From: Bacillus safensis
GTDB taxonomy: Bacteria; Bacillota; Bacilli; Bacillales; Bacillaceae
DNA length: 64,000 nt
NCBI GenBank assembly: GCA_030159235.1
Contig: BSBG01000006.1
Coordinates: forward strand, 1 to 64,000
Direction: 5' to 3'
The notes beneath the pieces are model-generated. The model worked only from the letters and a program-made list of their open reading frames with translations. It was not told the DNA's origin and ran no database searches. Made by a program: the position numbers and the translations under genes. Below, piece after piece: positions 26,840 to 36,292 of this stretch; positions within the stretch are counted from its first letter, which is position 1, and each line of letters opens with the position of its first letter.

Positions 26840-28381
26840 ATGACAAATTTAGTAAATGAAATGATTTTGGTTCTTGATTTCGGCAGTCAGTACAATCAGC
26901 TGATCACACGCCGTATTCGTGAATTTGGTGTGTACAGTGAGCTTCATCCGCACACTTTAACTGCTGAAGAAATTAAAGAAATGGCGCCTAAAGGAATCAT
27001 CCTTTCTGGCGGACCGAACAGTGTTTATGATGAAGGATCTTTCCGCTGTGACGAAAAGATTTTTGATCTAGGCATTCCAGTTCTAGGCATTTGCTACGGC
27101 ATGCAGCTCATGACTCACTATTTAGGCGGAAAAGTCGAAGCAGCAAGCCAGCGTGAATATGGAAAAGCAGATATTCATATTAACGGAACACCTGCTTTAT
27201 TCAAAGACCTTCCGACTGATCAAGTCGTTTGGATGAGCCATGGTGACCTCGTTGTTGAAGTACCAGAAGGCTTTACAGTTGATGCTACAAGTGCACATTG
27301 TCCAAACTCAGCCATGAGCTTAGCTGAGAAGAATTTCTATGGCGTTCAGTTCCACCCAGAGGTTCGTCACTCTGAGTACGGAAATGACCTATTGAAAAAC
27401 TTTGTCTTCGGCGTGTGTGATTGTGATGGCAAATGGTCAATGGAGAACTTCATTGAAATCGAAATGCAGAAAATCCGTGATACAGTGGGCGACAAGCAAG
27501 TATTGTGCGCACTAAGCGGCGGTGTGGATTCATCTGTTGTGGCGGTATTGATTCATAAAGCCATCGGCGATCAGCTGACATGTATTTTCGTTGACCACGG
27601 TCTTCTTCGCAAAGGCGAAGCAGAAGGGGTTATGAAAACATTTAGCGAAGGTTTCAACATGAACGTGATTAAAGTAGATGCAAAAGATCGTTTCTTAAAC
27701 AAGCTAAAAGGTGTGTCTGATCCTGAGCAAAAACGTAAAATCATCGGTAACGAATTCATCTATGTATTCGATGATGAATCGGACAAGCTAAAAGGAATTG
27801 ACTACTTAGCACAAGGAACACTTTACACAGATATCATTGAGAGCGGAACAGCAACAGCACAAACAATCAAATCTCACCACAACGTAGGCGGTCTTCCAGA
27901 AGACATGCAGTTCGAATTGATTGAGCCGCTCAGTACACTATTTAAGGATGAAGTCCGTGCTCTAGGTTCAGAGCTGGGTATTCCTGACGACATCGTGTGG
28001 AGACAGCCATTCCCAGGTCCAGGACTAGGTATCCGTGTACTAGGTGAAATTTCTGAAGAAAAACTAGAAATCGTCCGTGAATCTGATGCGATTCTACGCG
28101 AAGAAATTGCCAACTTCGGCCTTGAGCGCGACATCTGGCAATACTTCACGGTTCTCCCAGACATCCGCAGCGTAGGTGTCATGGGTGACGCAAGAACATA
28201 CGACTACACAATCGGCATCCGTGCTGTTACATCTATTGACGGTATGACGAGTGACTGGGCAAGAATCCCTTGGGACGTGCTTGAAAAGATCTCAACTCGT
28301 ATCGTGAATGAAGTGAAACATATTAACCGTGTTGTTTATGATATTACGAGTAAGCCGCCTGCTACGATTGAGTGGGAGTAG
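26840..28381 (+). CDS. guaA: GMP synthase (glutamine-hydrolysing) GuaA
   Basis: GuaA converts XMP to GMP using ATP and glutamine. The 513-aa protein has an N-terminal class I glutamine amidotransferase domain with the nucleophile in GICYGMQ (about 84-90) and the His/Glu of GVQFHPEV (about 173-180). An ATP-pyrophosphatase domain follows with the PP-loop SGGVDSS (about 229-235), and a C-terminal dimerisation domain ends in KPPATIEWE. Length and sequence are standard. A GAGGTGA ribosome-binding site precedes the ATG. In B. subtilis the next gene is pbuG; here 18 kb of accessory DNA intervenes. Confidence 0.98.
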   Translation: MTNLVNEMILVLDFGSQYNQLITRRIREFGVYSELHPHTLTAEEIKEMAPKGIILSGGPNSVYDEGSFRCDEKIFDLGIPVLGICYGMQLMTHYLGGKVEAASQREYGKADIHINGTPALFKDLPTDQVVWMSHGDLVVEVPEGFTVDATSAHCPNSAMSLAEKNFYGVQFHPEVRHSEYGNDLLKNFVFGVCDCDGKWSMENFIEIEMQKIRDTVGDKQVLCALSGGVDSSVVAVLIHKAIGDQLTCIFVDHGLLRKGEAEGVMKTFSEGFNMNVIKVDAKDRFLNKLKGVSDPEQKRKIIGNEFIYVFDDESDKLKGIDYLAQGTLYTDIIESGTATAQTIKSHHNVGGLPEDMQFELIEPLSTLFKDEVRALGSELGIPDDIVWRQPFPGPGLGIRVLGEISEEKLEIVRESDAILREEIANFGLERDIWQYFTVLPDIRSVGVMGDARTYDYTIGIRAVTSIDGMTSDWARIPWDVLEKISTRIVNEVKHINRVVYDITSKPPATIEWE

Positions 28382-28477
28382 CCTAGAAAAATAAAATGAA
28401 GTGCTTAAGTTGATTTAACAATGTGTTGAGTGTTGTATATGGGTGACAAACAACTAAAGCTGAAGAAGTTCCCCACC

Positions 28478-28514
28478 AAAAACCCCACCAAGAAATTTCT
28501 TGGTGGGGTTTTTG
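28478..28514 (+). terminator. Strong terminator after guaA
   Basis: A perfect 36-nt palindrome (arms AAAAACCCCACCAAGAAA and its complement) with a T run marks the boundary between guaA and the accessory region. It lies about 100 bp after the guaA stop. Confidence 0.9.
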
Positions 28515-28586
28515 TCGCTAACAAAAGCACTTTTCTTTCAATATTTGGTACAATAGATTTGGATAATTAGAAGGAAGGTGAACTAA

Positions 28587-28745
28587 TTGAGACTAGTGGT
28601 AGGGTTAGATATAGAAACAAAAAGCGGAATTAATGTATTGAAAGAAATTCTCAAAAGTGAGCCATTATATAGTGGACTTAGCCTAACAAATGGTTTTGTA
28701 GTAAATCAAGCATATCTAAAGATACAATTGGGAAATGGTGATTAA
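28587..28745 (+). CDS. Small ORF, first gene of the type III R-M operon
   Basis: A 52-aa ORF starts at a TTG that is well placed behind GGAAGGTG (28573-28580). It reads MRLVVGLDIETKSGINVLKE at the N terminus and ends GNGD. It is not recognised. It has no membrane segment. The stop codon lies inside the start of the next gene (11-nt overlap), which suggests coupled translation and argues that this is a real gene. The proximity to mod/res suggests a role in the same module, but nothing more can be said. Confidence 0.5.
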   Translation: MRLVVGLDIETKSGINVLKEILKSEPLYSGLSLTNGFVVNQAYLKIQLGNGD

Positions 28746-28974
28746 AAATCCCCAAATTCCAAAAGACAATATAGATAAAAAGAATTTGGAGTTACAGACC
28801 AATTTAGATTTAAGTCAGGAAATTATTGATGGGATTAATGAATTAAAGGAAATGTTTCCTGAATATTTACCAATGGTTTCCTATCTAACTATCTCTTACG
28901 TAATTCGAATTATTGTAAGAAGTGCAATGATAAAGAAGAATGGTGAACTAAAACCAGATAGCAAGGAACGATAA
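28735..28974 (+). CDS. Hypothetical 79-aa protein upstream of mod
   Basis: The 79-aa product is hydrophilic at both ends with a more hydrophobic centre (YLPMVSYLTISYVIRIIVRSA, about 43-63). Its N-terminal half is probably helical (DLSQEIIDGINELKEMF). There is no clear helix-turn-helix, so I do not call it a controller protein. It overlaps the preceding ORF by 11 nt. The ATG has a modest ribosome-binding site (TTGGGAA). It travels with the type III R-M genes. Confidence 0.6.
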   Translation: MVIKNPQIPKDNIDKKNLELQTNLDLSQEIIDGINELKEMFPEYLPMVSYLTISYVIRIIVRSAMIKKNGELKPDSKER

Positions 28975-29019
28975 TCTAAACTGAACTCGACAATGATTTG
29001 GAAAATGGAGGCACGTATA

Positions 29020-29148
29020 ATGTGTTACAACCCAATACAGATAATTTTTTTATCAAAAGAAGTTAATATAGTAAACGAAGTACAAAATGATATGGTGCAG
29101 TTATTTGTGATGCCATCATTTCTAAAGGTGGCGCCATATCATGAATAA
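29020..29148 (+). CDS. Small ORF (42 aa) translationally coupled to mod
   Basis: An ATG at 29020 follows a GGAGG site (spacing 8 nt) and opens a 42-codon frame beginning MCYNPIQIIFLSKEVN and ending KVAPYHE. Its stop codon at 29146-29148 overlaps the mod start at 29141 by 8 nt. The good ribosome-binding site and overlap suggest a leader or coupling peptide for mod. The protein itself is not recognised. Confidence 0.5.
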   Translation: MCYNPIQIIFLSKEVNIVNEVQNDMVQLFVMPSFLKVAPYHE

Positions 29149-30913
29149 GTTAAAACTTGAATTGAATTGGTTAGGAAAAGAAAATCAAAGAAAAATTGAG
29201 CCACGTCTTCTCTTAAAGGATGAAAAAAACTCAAATTTAGAACATGACAATGAAACTGAAAACATGCTGATTCATGGTGATAATTTACTTGCTTTAAAAG
29301 CTCTTGAGAAAAATTATGCAGGAGAAATTCAGTGTATATATATTGATCCGCCCTATAATACTGGTTCGGCGTTTGAACATTATAACGATAATTTAGAACA
29401 TAGTATCTGGTTAGATTTGATGAGTTATCGCCTTAAGTCATTGAGGAAATTATTGAAAGAAACAGGTAGTATTTGGATTCAAATTGATGATGATGAACAA
29501 GCCTATTTAAAGGTTCTTTGTGACCAAATTTTTGGGCGCAATAATTTTATAAATATGATTTCAGTAAATATGAAGAATACTGCTGGTGCTTCTGGTGGTG
29601 GTGAAGATAAACGTTTGAAAAAGAATTGTGAGTATATCTTGATTTACGCAAAAGACTACTCTAAACTTCGAACATTTAAGCCTTCATATGTGTATGAAGA
29701 TATCAGTAAAGTTGTTGAAGATTATCGAGAACAAAACAAAAGTTGGAAGTATACTTCAGTTCTTGTAAATGAGGGGGAAAAACAATTTTTAGCAGAAACT
29801 GTAGATGGTTCTGGAAAACCAATCAAAATTTATAATCGTGTTGGTGCTGAAATAAAAAGTATAAACAAGTTGATGAAAGAGGAAGATTTAACCGAAGCAC
29901 AAGCATATGTAAAATATTCGACACAGTTATTCCAAACAACAAATGCTCAAACATCTATTAGAACAAGAGTTTGGGAAGAAGCGGAGAAGCACGAAGGTAA
30001 AACTGATATTATCTCGATTGAGTATGTTCCACAATCTGGGAAAAACTCCGGTCAACTATATGAGCAATTTTATAAAGGAGATAAGTTCAGATTGTTTGTT
30101 TGGTTAAGAGACACTAGTGAAGAAATTAGTGGAACCTTATATAAAAAAGACAAACTTGGATCTTATTGGGATGTGACAGGGGATATGAAGAATTTAACTA
30201 AAGAAGGAAAAGTACAATTCCCTAATGGTAAGAAGCCGGAAAAATTAATTCAACAAGTTTTGGAAATGGCAACTAAAGAGGGTGAATTCGTTCTAGATTC
30301 ATTCTTAGGTTCGGGGACTACTGCAGCGGTGGCTCATAAAATGGGTAGAAAATGGATTGGTATTGAAATGGGTGATCATGCGTACACACACAGTAAGGCT
30401 CGTCTTGACTTAATTATTACGGGTAAAGATACGAATGGTATTACGAAGAACGTCGATTGGCGAGGAGGAGGAGGATATAATTTTTACGAACTTGCTCCAT
30501 CATTAATTAATATTGACTCATTTGGCGAAGAGATAATAAACAAAGAATATAGTCCAGAAATGCTGGCTGCTGCTGTTGCAATACATGAGGGATATACCTA
30601 TTCACCTTCTGAAGAAGTATTTTGGAAGCAATCTAAAGCGAACGAAAGGTCATATCTTTACGTTACTACTCGTTACATTAATGAACCCTATATTACTGCA
30701 ATACATGAAACAATGGAGGATGGAGAATATTTAGTTATAGCTAGTAAATCTTTTGATGAGTCAGTAATGAATCTATTCGATAATATTGCAGTTAAGAAGA
30801 TTCCACAATCTTTGTTAAATGACTGTGAATATGCTGTAAACGACTACAATTTGAATATTGTTTCTCCACCAATTTATGAATACGACGATCAGGAAGGTGA
30901 AGAAAATGAATAA
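29141..30913 (+). CDS. Type III restriction-modification methyltransferase Mod
   Basis: This is a beta-class adenine-N6 DNA methyltransferase that recognises and methylates the target of a type III system. The 590-aa protein has motif IV DPPYNTG at about 69-75 and a target-recognition region in the middle. Motif I, FLGSGTT, lies near residues 388-394 and is followed by WIGIEMGDHA. The order IV then I defines the beta class. A ~190-residue C-terminal extension follows. res begins 8 nt before its stop. Base composition is more AT-rich than the flanking housekeeping genes, which is consistent with horizontal acquisition. The target sequence cannot be predicted. Confidence 0.92.
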   Translation: MNKLKLELNWLGKENQRKIEPRLLLKDEKNSNLEHDNETENMLIHGDNLLALKALEKNYAGEIQCIYIDPPYNTGSAFEHYNDNLEHSIWLDLMSYRLKSLRKLLKETGSIWIQIDDDEQAYLKVLCDQIFGRNNFINMISVNMKNTAGASGGGEDKRLKKNCEYILIYAKDYSKLRTFKPSYVYEDISKVVEDYREQNKSWKYTSVLVNEGEKQFLAETVDGSGKPIKIYNRVGAEIKSINKLMKEEDLTEAQAYVKYSTQLFQTTNAQTSIRTRVWEEAEKHEGKTDIISIEYVPQSGKNSGQLYEQFYKGDKFRLFVWLRDTSEEISGTLYKKDKLGSYWDVTGDMKNLTKEGKVQFPNGKKPEKLIQQVLEMATKEGEFVLDSFLGSGTTAAVAHKMGRKWIGIEMGDHAYTHSKARLDLIITGKDTNGITKNVDWRGGGGYNFYELAPSLINIDSFGEEIINKEYSPEMLAAAVAIHEGYTYSPSEEVFWKQSKANERSYLYVTTRYINEPYITAIHETMEDGEYLVIASKSFDESVMNLFDNIAVKKIPQSLLNDCEYAVNDYNLNIVSPPIYEYDDQEGEENE

Positions 30914-33554
30914 TCTACAATTTTCAATTGCAGATATAATAGGGACGTTATCGCTCCGCAAACCTCAAGAGAAGTCACTAACTATTTTGGATAAGCTCCT
31001 ATCAACAGTAGATATCAAGCATGATGTAAGCTTAGATGTTAATGAAAAACTTGTTAATGATTTGTACCCAACGTTCTCTAAGTCAGAACGAGATTTTTTA
31101 TCTTTGACATTTGCATTGGCGACAGGTGTTGGAAAAACAAGACTTATGGGAGCTTTTATTACATATCTGTATACAAATCATGATATAAAGAATTTTTTTA
31201 TTGTCGCACCTGGGAAAACAATTTATGAGAAGCTAAAACAAGACTTGGGTAATGAAAATAACTCTAAGTATGTATTTAAAGGGTTGAGTTGTTTTTCAAA
31301 TCCTCCTCAAATAATTACCGATGATGATTACCGAACAAAACAGTTTAATTTTTTTGAAAGTGAAATTAATATCTATATTTATAATATTGATAAATTTAAT
31401 CAAGAAGATTCCAGGATGCGGTCGGTAAATGAAAACTTAGGAAATTCCTTTTTTGGAGAGTTATCAAATTTAGATGACCTTGTGATAATAATGGATGAGA
31501 GTCATCATTACCGTGCGGCAAAAGGTGCAAAAGCACTAAATGATTTGAAACCTATTTTAGGAATTGAATTGACTGCTACACCTTTCGTACAAAAGGGGAA
31601 TAAGCAAGTGTTCTTTAAGAATGTAGTTTATGAGTATCCATTGTCGCAAGCAATTGCTGATGGATATACTCGAACACCATTCGCAGTGACAAGAACTGAT
31701 GTGAATTTCTTTAACTTCGGAGATGTAGAAAAAGATAAGTTAATGCTTAATGACGGTATTTTATGCCATGAAAAGGCGAAGATCAGTCTTGAACAATATG
31801 CAAATACTACGAACGAAAGAAAAGTAAAACCGTTTATGTTAGTGGTATGTAAAGATACTACACATGCTACATGGGTTGAAAATTACATTAAATCAGAAGA
31901 ATTTAAAGCAGGTACATACAAGAATAAAACCATCATTGTTCACTCTAATCAATTAAAGTCTGAAAGTGATAATAATTTACGTTTATTGCTAGATGTCGAA
32001 AAAGAAGGTAATCCAGTAGAAATAGTCATTCATGTGAATAAGTTGAAAGAAGGTTGGGATGTAAACAATCTTTATACAATTGTTCCTTTGCGTTCTGCTA
32101 CGTCTTTAATCCTACGGGAGCAAATGGTGGGTAGGGGACTTAGGTTACCTTATGGAGAAAGAACAGGAAATGATGCAATAGATTCAGTGATGCTTACTGC
32201 TCATGACAAGTTTAATGATATTCTTGAAGCGGCTCAAAAAGGGAACTCTATATTTAAGGCAGGAAATATTATTAAAGCTGAAGAACTGGAGAAACAGAAA
32301 ACTACTTCAACACAATTATTTTTTCCTATAGATGAAGTTGAGTTACTTAATGAGGGATATTCGCAAACCAAGCTGGAAGAGAATGAAGAAAATAATAGAC
32401 TTTTTGTCCAAACAGATACGTTTGTTACCGAAGCAATTGAGGATGTAAGCGAGATAGAAGATACAGAAGAAGTTAGAAAAAAAGTTACTGAGAAAGTAAA
32501 GCATAAAATTCAATCGAATGAGGATTTAGGTAAAATTTTTAAAGAAAACCAAGACCCATTTTCTAAATGGATTAATAAAGAAGTAACACGTAAAGTAAAG
32601 AAGGCTGTTAATAAATATATTCCCATACCCAGAATTTTAGTAAAAGAAGATGGAGTGGCTGAATATTATTTTGAAGATTTTGATTTAGATTTTTCAACGT
32701 TAAAATATCAACCGGTTGAAAGTGAACTAATAGCTCAAGACTTAACAAACGTCCAAAACATTGAACATCTTAATGCAGGTAACTTGGATTTTAATGGTTA
32801 TCAACCTCACAAATTACTGCTAGCTGAACTACGAAAGAAAGCTGAAATTGACTATGAGCGAGATTCTGAGTTGATATTCAAACTACTCTCACAGTTTCTT
32901 GAAAAAATGAAACTAAACTTTGGTGAGAATGGCATGAAGAATATTGTCATGATGTACAAGAATGATATTTCTAAAGAAATATTTCGTCAGATGATGGTTC
33001 ACTTTTGTCAGTTGGATGGGATGTTAGTTGAGGAAGTTCTCCCACCGATAAAAAAGAATTCTAAATCAAATTATACCTATGAAACAAAACTTAGCTTGTT
33101 CGAACCCTATGATTCTAAGGTTCATGGAAATATTAAGTCAGTCATTTTTACAGGAAGTAAAAAAGGGGTATTTGATCCTGTAAAATTTGACAGTGTTCCC
33201 GAATTAGTATTAGCCAGAATTATTGATAATGCACCCATGAGCTTGAATTGGTTGCGTCCATCATTGGTACAATTCGGCATAAAATACGATAAAGATAAAC
33301 AATACCAACCAGATTTTGTGGTTGAAACAAGCGATAATATTTACCTAATAGAGGTCAAGGGTGAAGATAAAGTTAATGATAATGATGTATTAGCAAAAAA
33401 ACAAAGAGCTTCAAGTTATTGTAAAATTGTAAATGAGTGGAGTTTAGCAAATGGCTATAAAATTTGGAAGCATGTGTTTATTCCCTCAAAACAAATATTA
33501 GTAAATTCATCTTTCGAACATCTAATGAATAGATTTAATGTTGATTTAGATTAA
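30906..33554 (+). CDS. Type III restriction enzyme Res subunit
   Basis: Res is the ATP-dependent helicase/endonuclease partner of Mod. It translocates or slides along DNA and cuts when two unmethylated sites are engaged. The 882-aa protein has a SF2 helicase core: ATGVGKT (about 73-79), DESHH (about 197-201), LTATP (about 223-227) and motif VI QMVGRGLRLPYG (about 407-418). A C-terminal PD-(D/E)xK nuclease shows PDFVV followed by IEVKG (about 800-818). All catalytic residues look intact. The ATG at 30906 follows GAAGGTGAAG and overlaps mod; the longer frame from 30858 is rejected. Confidence 0.93.
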   Translation: MNNLQFSIADIIGTLSLRKPQEKSLTILDKLLSTVDIKHDVSLDVNEKLVNDLYPTFSKSERDFLSLTFALATGVGKTRLMGAFITYLYTNHDIKNFFIVAPGKTIYEKLKQDLGNENNSKYVFKGLSCFSNPPQIITDDDYRTKQFNFFESEINIYIYNIDKFNQEDSRMRSVNENLGNSFFGELSNLDDLVIIMDESHHYRAAKGAKALNDLKPILGIELTATPFVQKGNKQVFFKNVVYEYPLSQAIADGYTRTPFAVTRTDVNFFNFGDVEKDKLMLNDGILCHEKAKISLEQYANTTNERKVKPFMLVVCKDTTHATWVENYIKSEEFKAGTYKNKTIIVHSNQLKSESDNNLRLLLDVEKEGNPVEIVIHVNKLKEGWDVNNLYTIVPLRSATSLILREQMVGRGLRLPYGERTGNDAIDSVMLTAHDKFNDILEAAQKGNSIFKAGNIIKAEELEKQKTTSTQLFFPIDEVELLNEGYSQTKLEENEENNRLFVQTDTFVTEAIEDVSEIEDTEEVRKKVTEKVKHKIQSNEDLGKIFKENQDPFSKWINKEVTRKVKKAVNKYIPIPRILVKEDGVAEYYFEDFDLDFSTLKYQPVESELIAQDLTNVQNIEHLNAGNLDFNGYQPHKLLLAELRKKAEIDYERDSELIFKLLSQFLEKMKLNFGENGMKNIVMMYKNDISKEIFRQMMVHFCQLDGMLVEEVLPPIKKNSKSNYTYETKLSLFEPYDSKVHGNIKSVIFTGSKKGVFDPVKFDSVPELVLARIIDNAPMSLNWLRPSLVQFGIKYDKDKQYQPDFVVETSDNIYLIEVKGEDKVNDNDVLAKKQRASSYCKIVNEWSLANGYKIWKHVFIPSKQILVNSSFEHLMNRFNVDLD

Positions 33555-33557
33555 TAG

Positions 33558-33595
33558 GTAATAGCCCAAGTCATTTGACTTGGGCTATTTTTGGT
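33558..33595 (+). terminator. Terminator of the mod-res operon
   Basis: AATAGCCCAAGTC pairs with GACTTGGGCTATT around a 4-nt loop, followed by TTTTT. The 33596-33865 stretch after it holds no supported gene. Confidence 0.92.
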
Positions 33596-33865
33596 GAAAA
33601 TATTTGTAGCTTTTTTTAGGCTGCAAAACTAAACAAGTAATCAATAGAATATTAAACCTCCCTTTTGAGCTTTTTAAAAGCTACAAAAATCTATAGATAG
33701 AAGGAAATGAGGATAAAGTATGCAATTGACAATATTTAAATATTTTGATGAAATTTATTTTTAGTGGGCATTTCAAAACGTTTCAAAACTGCTGAAAACA
33801 AGAAAACAGGGAAGTTTGAATAGACAAAGGAGTTTATTCATGTATATATATTTGTTTGCTTAGAA

Positions 33866-34223
33866 ATGAAGTTTGATGTGAAAATCAAAGAAAAATCTTG
33901 TTTGTTCCCACTGGGGTGTATCTACTCATTTTCAAGTTAGTGGCCATTTTTCATTTGTTGTTGGAGAAGAAGTGGAGGAATCTGAGATAGAATTAAATGA
34001 GAGATTTGTAAAAATAGTGATTCTAGAGGGGAAATATGCAGAATTTCAAGTGAGTGGATCTCATGAAATGGTGCAAAACACTAGAAGATATATTTATGGT
34101 AGCTGGTTGCCAAATTCAAATTATGTAAGAACGAGTGGACCAGATTTTGAAATAACAGATGTTCTACATTCGAATGACCCAAAAGATATCAAAATGAGAA
34201 TCTATATTCCTATCGAGGAATAA
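33866..34223 (+). pseudogene. Broken GyrI-like (AraC effector-binding domain) protein gene
   Basis: The 33972-34223 frame (VEESEIELNERFVKIVILEG at the start, then YIYGSWLPNSNYVRTSGPDF and MRIYIPIEE) is the C-terminal half of a GyrI-like small-molecule-binding domain. That domain is found alone or fused to AraC/MerR regulators. The same frame continues upstream without a start to about 33882 (CSHWGVSTHFQVSGHFSF). A second frame starts at the ATG at 33866 (MKFDVKIKEKS). The two halves are joined only by a one-base frameshift near 33895. I therefore call it a pseudogene rather than an 83-aa gene starting at the internal GTG. Confidence 0.65.
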
Positions 34224-34240
34224 CCAAGGGGGATCAAAAG

Positions 34241-34800
34241 ATGCAAATAGAAAGTCTTTTTGGAACTTTTCCTGTAGTAGCGTCAAAGAATCTAATGTTA
34301 AAAAAGGTGGATGAGCGTCATTTGCCAGAGTTATTTTCAATTTACGACAATGACACAGTCTTTCAGTATTGTGGGATCATTCCCAAACATAATCTCCAAA
34401 CGGTAAAAAAAATGATTGGACATTTTGAACGAGATTATACGAAGAAAAGCAGAGTGAAATGGGGAATCTTTCAAAAGGATAATCCTCATACGCTAGTTGG
34501 TATCATCGAAACAATGGACATCAATCAAAAAGTGAATGCGGTGACGATTGGCTATTTCTTTGCAGAGGGACATTGGGGAAAAGGCATCGCAACAGAAGCT
34601 GTCTCTACACTAGTGAAATTCTGTTTGAAGAGATTGATATCAATAGAATTCAAGCGGAAGTCATGCCAGCAAATGAGGCATCAAAAAAAGTCCTATTGAA
34701 AAATGGTTTTATCAAAGAAGGACTGCTGAGACAAGCTGTTTTATGGTCTGGCAAAGGAGTTGTTGATCTAGAAATATACAGCATACTGAAAGAGGATTAA
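34241..34800 (+). pseudogene. Frameshifted GNAT acetyltransferase (RimJ/RimL type)
   Basis: The first frame (34241-34699) encodes the N-terminal two thirds of a GNAT acetyltransferase, with NLMLKKVDERHLPELFSIYD and the acetyl-CoA loop GHWGKGIATEA. From about 34621 the homology moves to another frame: LFEEIDINRIQAEVMPANEA, then FIKEGLLRQAVLWSGKGVVD, ending at 34800. A single missing C around 34621 (TTCCTG changed to TTCTG) explains it. The intact paralogue at 36747-37307 has the uninterrupted layout. A sequencing error is possible but cannot be judged here. If real, the enzyme is inactive. Confidence 0.85.
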
Positions 34801-34823
34801 TGAGTAAATAAGCAAGATAACAT

Positions 34824-34859
34824 GATGCTGATATGATGTTTAGGATATCGGCTTTTTGT
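34824..34859 (+). terminator. Terminator after the GNAT pseudogene
   Basis: GCTGATAT pairs with ATATCGGC (one G-T pair) and is followed by TTTTTG. A second hairpin AGCGAGC/GCTCGCT at about 34887-34905 lacks a T run. Confidence 0.6.
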
Positions 34860-35009
34860 TATTATCCCATTTTTCTGTATTTAGGAAGCGAGCACTGAGC
34901 TCGCTCATTCCTATTCATTTCGTTGGAAAATCGAATTTGCATATTTTTCAATTCAGTATAAAATGTTTTCAGATATTTTTTGATGATCGATTTTCCTTGC
35001 TCTTAATTT

Positions 35010-35777
35010 CTAACTCCTGTTCATCCTTCTACTAGTTCCGAATGTGTATTGACGATGATTCCCTTTTTCCCTTTTTAAATATCTCCACAACACCACTGCA
35101 AGAACAAGCAAGACTACACATTGAATTGATAGCAAAAGCATTTGCATTGCCAGAGGCGTATGCCCACTTGTCATTTGATCCACGATATTATGCACCGCGT
35201 GCCATAGGATGACCCATTGTAGGCTGTTAGTGAGTGCCACGATTTCGGCTGCAACGAGTCCAAATAAAAAGGCGAATATGATTTGTGCCACTGTTAAGGT
35301 GAGGCTTTTTCCACTTAAAAGATTAGCAGCATGACCAAGACTGAATAGTACGGCGGAGCCCCATATGGCAGTGCTTAGATTGATTCGTTTTAAATATTGA
35401 AAGAGAATGCCGCGAAAAATACCTTCTTCAAAAATACCGACACAGACCATGAAGAAGCAAAGTGCCGTAAAGGTAGAAAGGGATAAATCTGTGTTTAATC
35501 CAGCAATAAACGGGATGGCCTCAATGAAAAGGATGGGAATGACCCACATACCAAGAGACCCTTTTCGAAAACCTATTTCTTTCAATTGAAAACGGCTTTT
35601 CTGAATAATGAATAGAAGTAAAAGACACCCAGCTAGCATGGCACTGCCATTGATGATATAGATGGTCATTGGATCGGTCACTTCTTTGATGGATATATAG
35701 ACACCTGCACTTGTTGGAATGATTAAAGAAAACAGCAGTAGAAGCACAGCTTTTCGAATGATTGTCATTGGTTTCAT
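35010..35777 (-). CDS. CPBP-family intramembrane protease
   Basis: The 255-aa polytopic membrane protein has the putative active-site motifs of the CAAX/CPBP family: EEGIFRGILFQYL (about 116-128), FSLGHAANL (about 150-158) and WHAVHNI (about 192-198). About eight hydrophobic segments are present. It lies downstream of a LytTR regulator and a DUF3021 protein on the same strand. Family members next to regulators in Firmicutes are often linked to bacteriocin self-immunity or peptide processing, but the substrate here is unknown. The ATG has a GAGGAGGAATC site. A decayed copy of its 3' end exists at about 42570-42640. Confidence 0.85.
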   Translation of the reverse strand: MKPMTIIRKAVLLLLFSLIIPTSAGVYISIKEVTDPMTIYIINGSAMLAGCLLLLFIIQKSRFQLKEIGFRKGSLGMWVIPILFIEAIPFIAGLNTDLSLSTFTALCFFMVCVGIFEEGIFRGILFQYLKRINLSTAIWGSAVLFSLGHAANLLSGKSLTLTVAQIIFAFLFGLVAAEIVALTNSLQWVILWHAVHNIVDQMTSGHTPLAMQMLLLSIQCVVLLVLAVVLWRYLKREKGNHRQYTFGTSRRMNRS

Positions 35778-35872
35778 GTTTTGATTCCTCCTCTAATGTC
35801 AGAGTAGTGGAATCAAGCAGGACCCACAATCAAATCTTCCTAACATGTCAATTTTTAGCCCTAAGATGCATA

Positions 35873-36292
35873 TTAAGGTGTTGTTCGTTTTTTTCGTTGC
35901 TGTAAAAGGTCATTGATTTCCGCAGCGGTTGCTTGATCTTTTTTATATAATAGGTACTTAATTAAAAAGAATAATGCCATGACCACAAGGAAATTCACGA
36001 TGAACGAAAGGAGACTGATTTCACCGCGGACTACGATGATGGTTGTCATAATCATACCCATTACAAGGATGATATATAGGATTTGTTGAAACAGAATCCG
36101 TTGATGGCTGTACGTTTGCTTTGGGTATAGCAAGAAGGTCAGGGCGCTTGAAAAAAAGGAATTGGAAATGATCGCTTCTAAAATATAAATCGGCAGCGAT
36201 CCAAATGTGAAACAGTAAATCAACACTAAGGCTGTAAAGATCATACAAAATGTGATCAAAAGATTGATGATGTAACGTTTCATACTATTCAC
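35873..36292 (-). CDS. DUF3021 membrane protein
   Basis: The 139-aa protein has four hydrophobic helices (about 8-28, 33-55, 68-88 and 93-113) and a charged tail, which is the DUF3021 layout. In many Firmicutes DUF3021 proteins are encoded directly next to a LytTR DNA-binding protein and are thought to control it in the membrane. Here its start overlaps the LytTR gene stop by 4 nt, which supports a coupled pair. Confidence 0.8.
   Translation of the reverse strand: MNSMKRYIINLLITFCMIFTALVLIYCFTFGSLPIYILEAIISNSFFSSALTFLLYPKQTYSHQRILFQQILYIILVMGMIMTTIIVVRGEISLLSFIVNFLVVMALFFLIKYLLYKKDQATAAEINDLLQQRKKRTTP

Noticed and set aside
28381..28586. Integrase attachment site at the guaA 3' end
   Set aside because: No integrase gene in the window and no repeat of the guaA 3' end found in the accessory region.
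33972..34223. A complete 83-aa GyrI-like gene starting at the internal GTG
   Set aside because: Homology-like sequence continues upstream of the GTG in the same frame, there is no ribosome-binding site, and the start of the domain lies in another frame.
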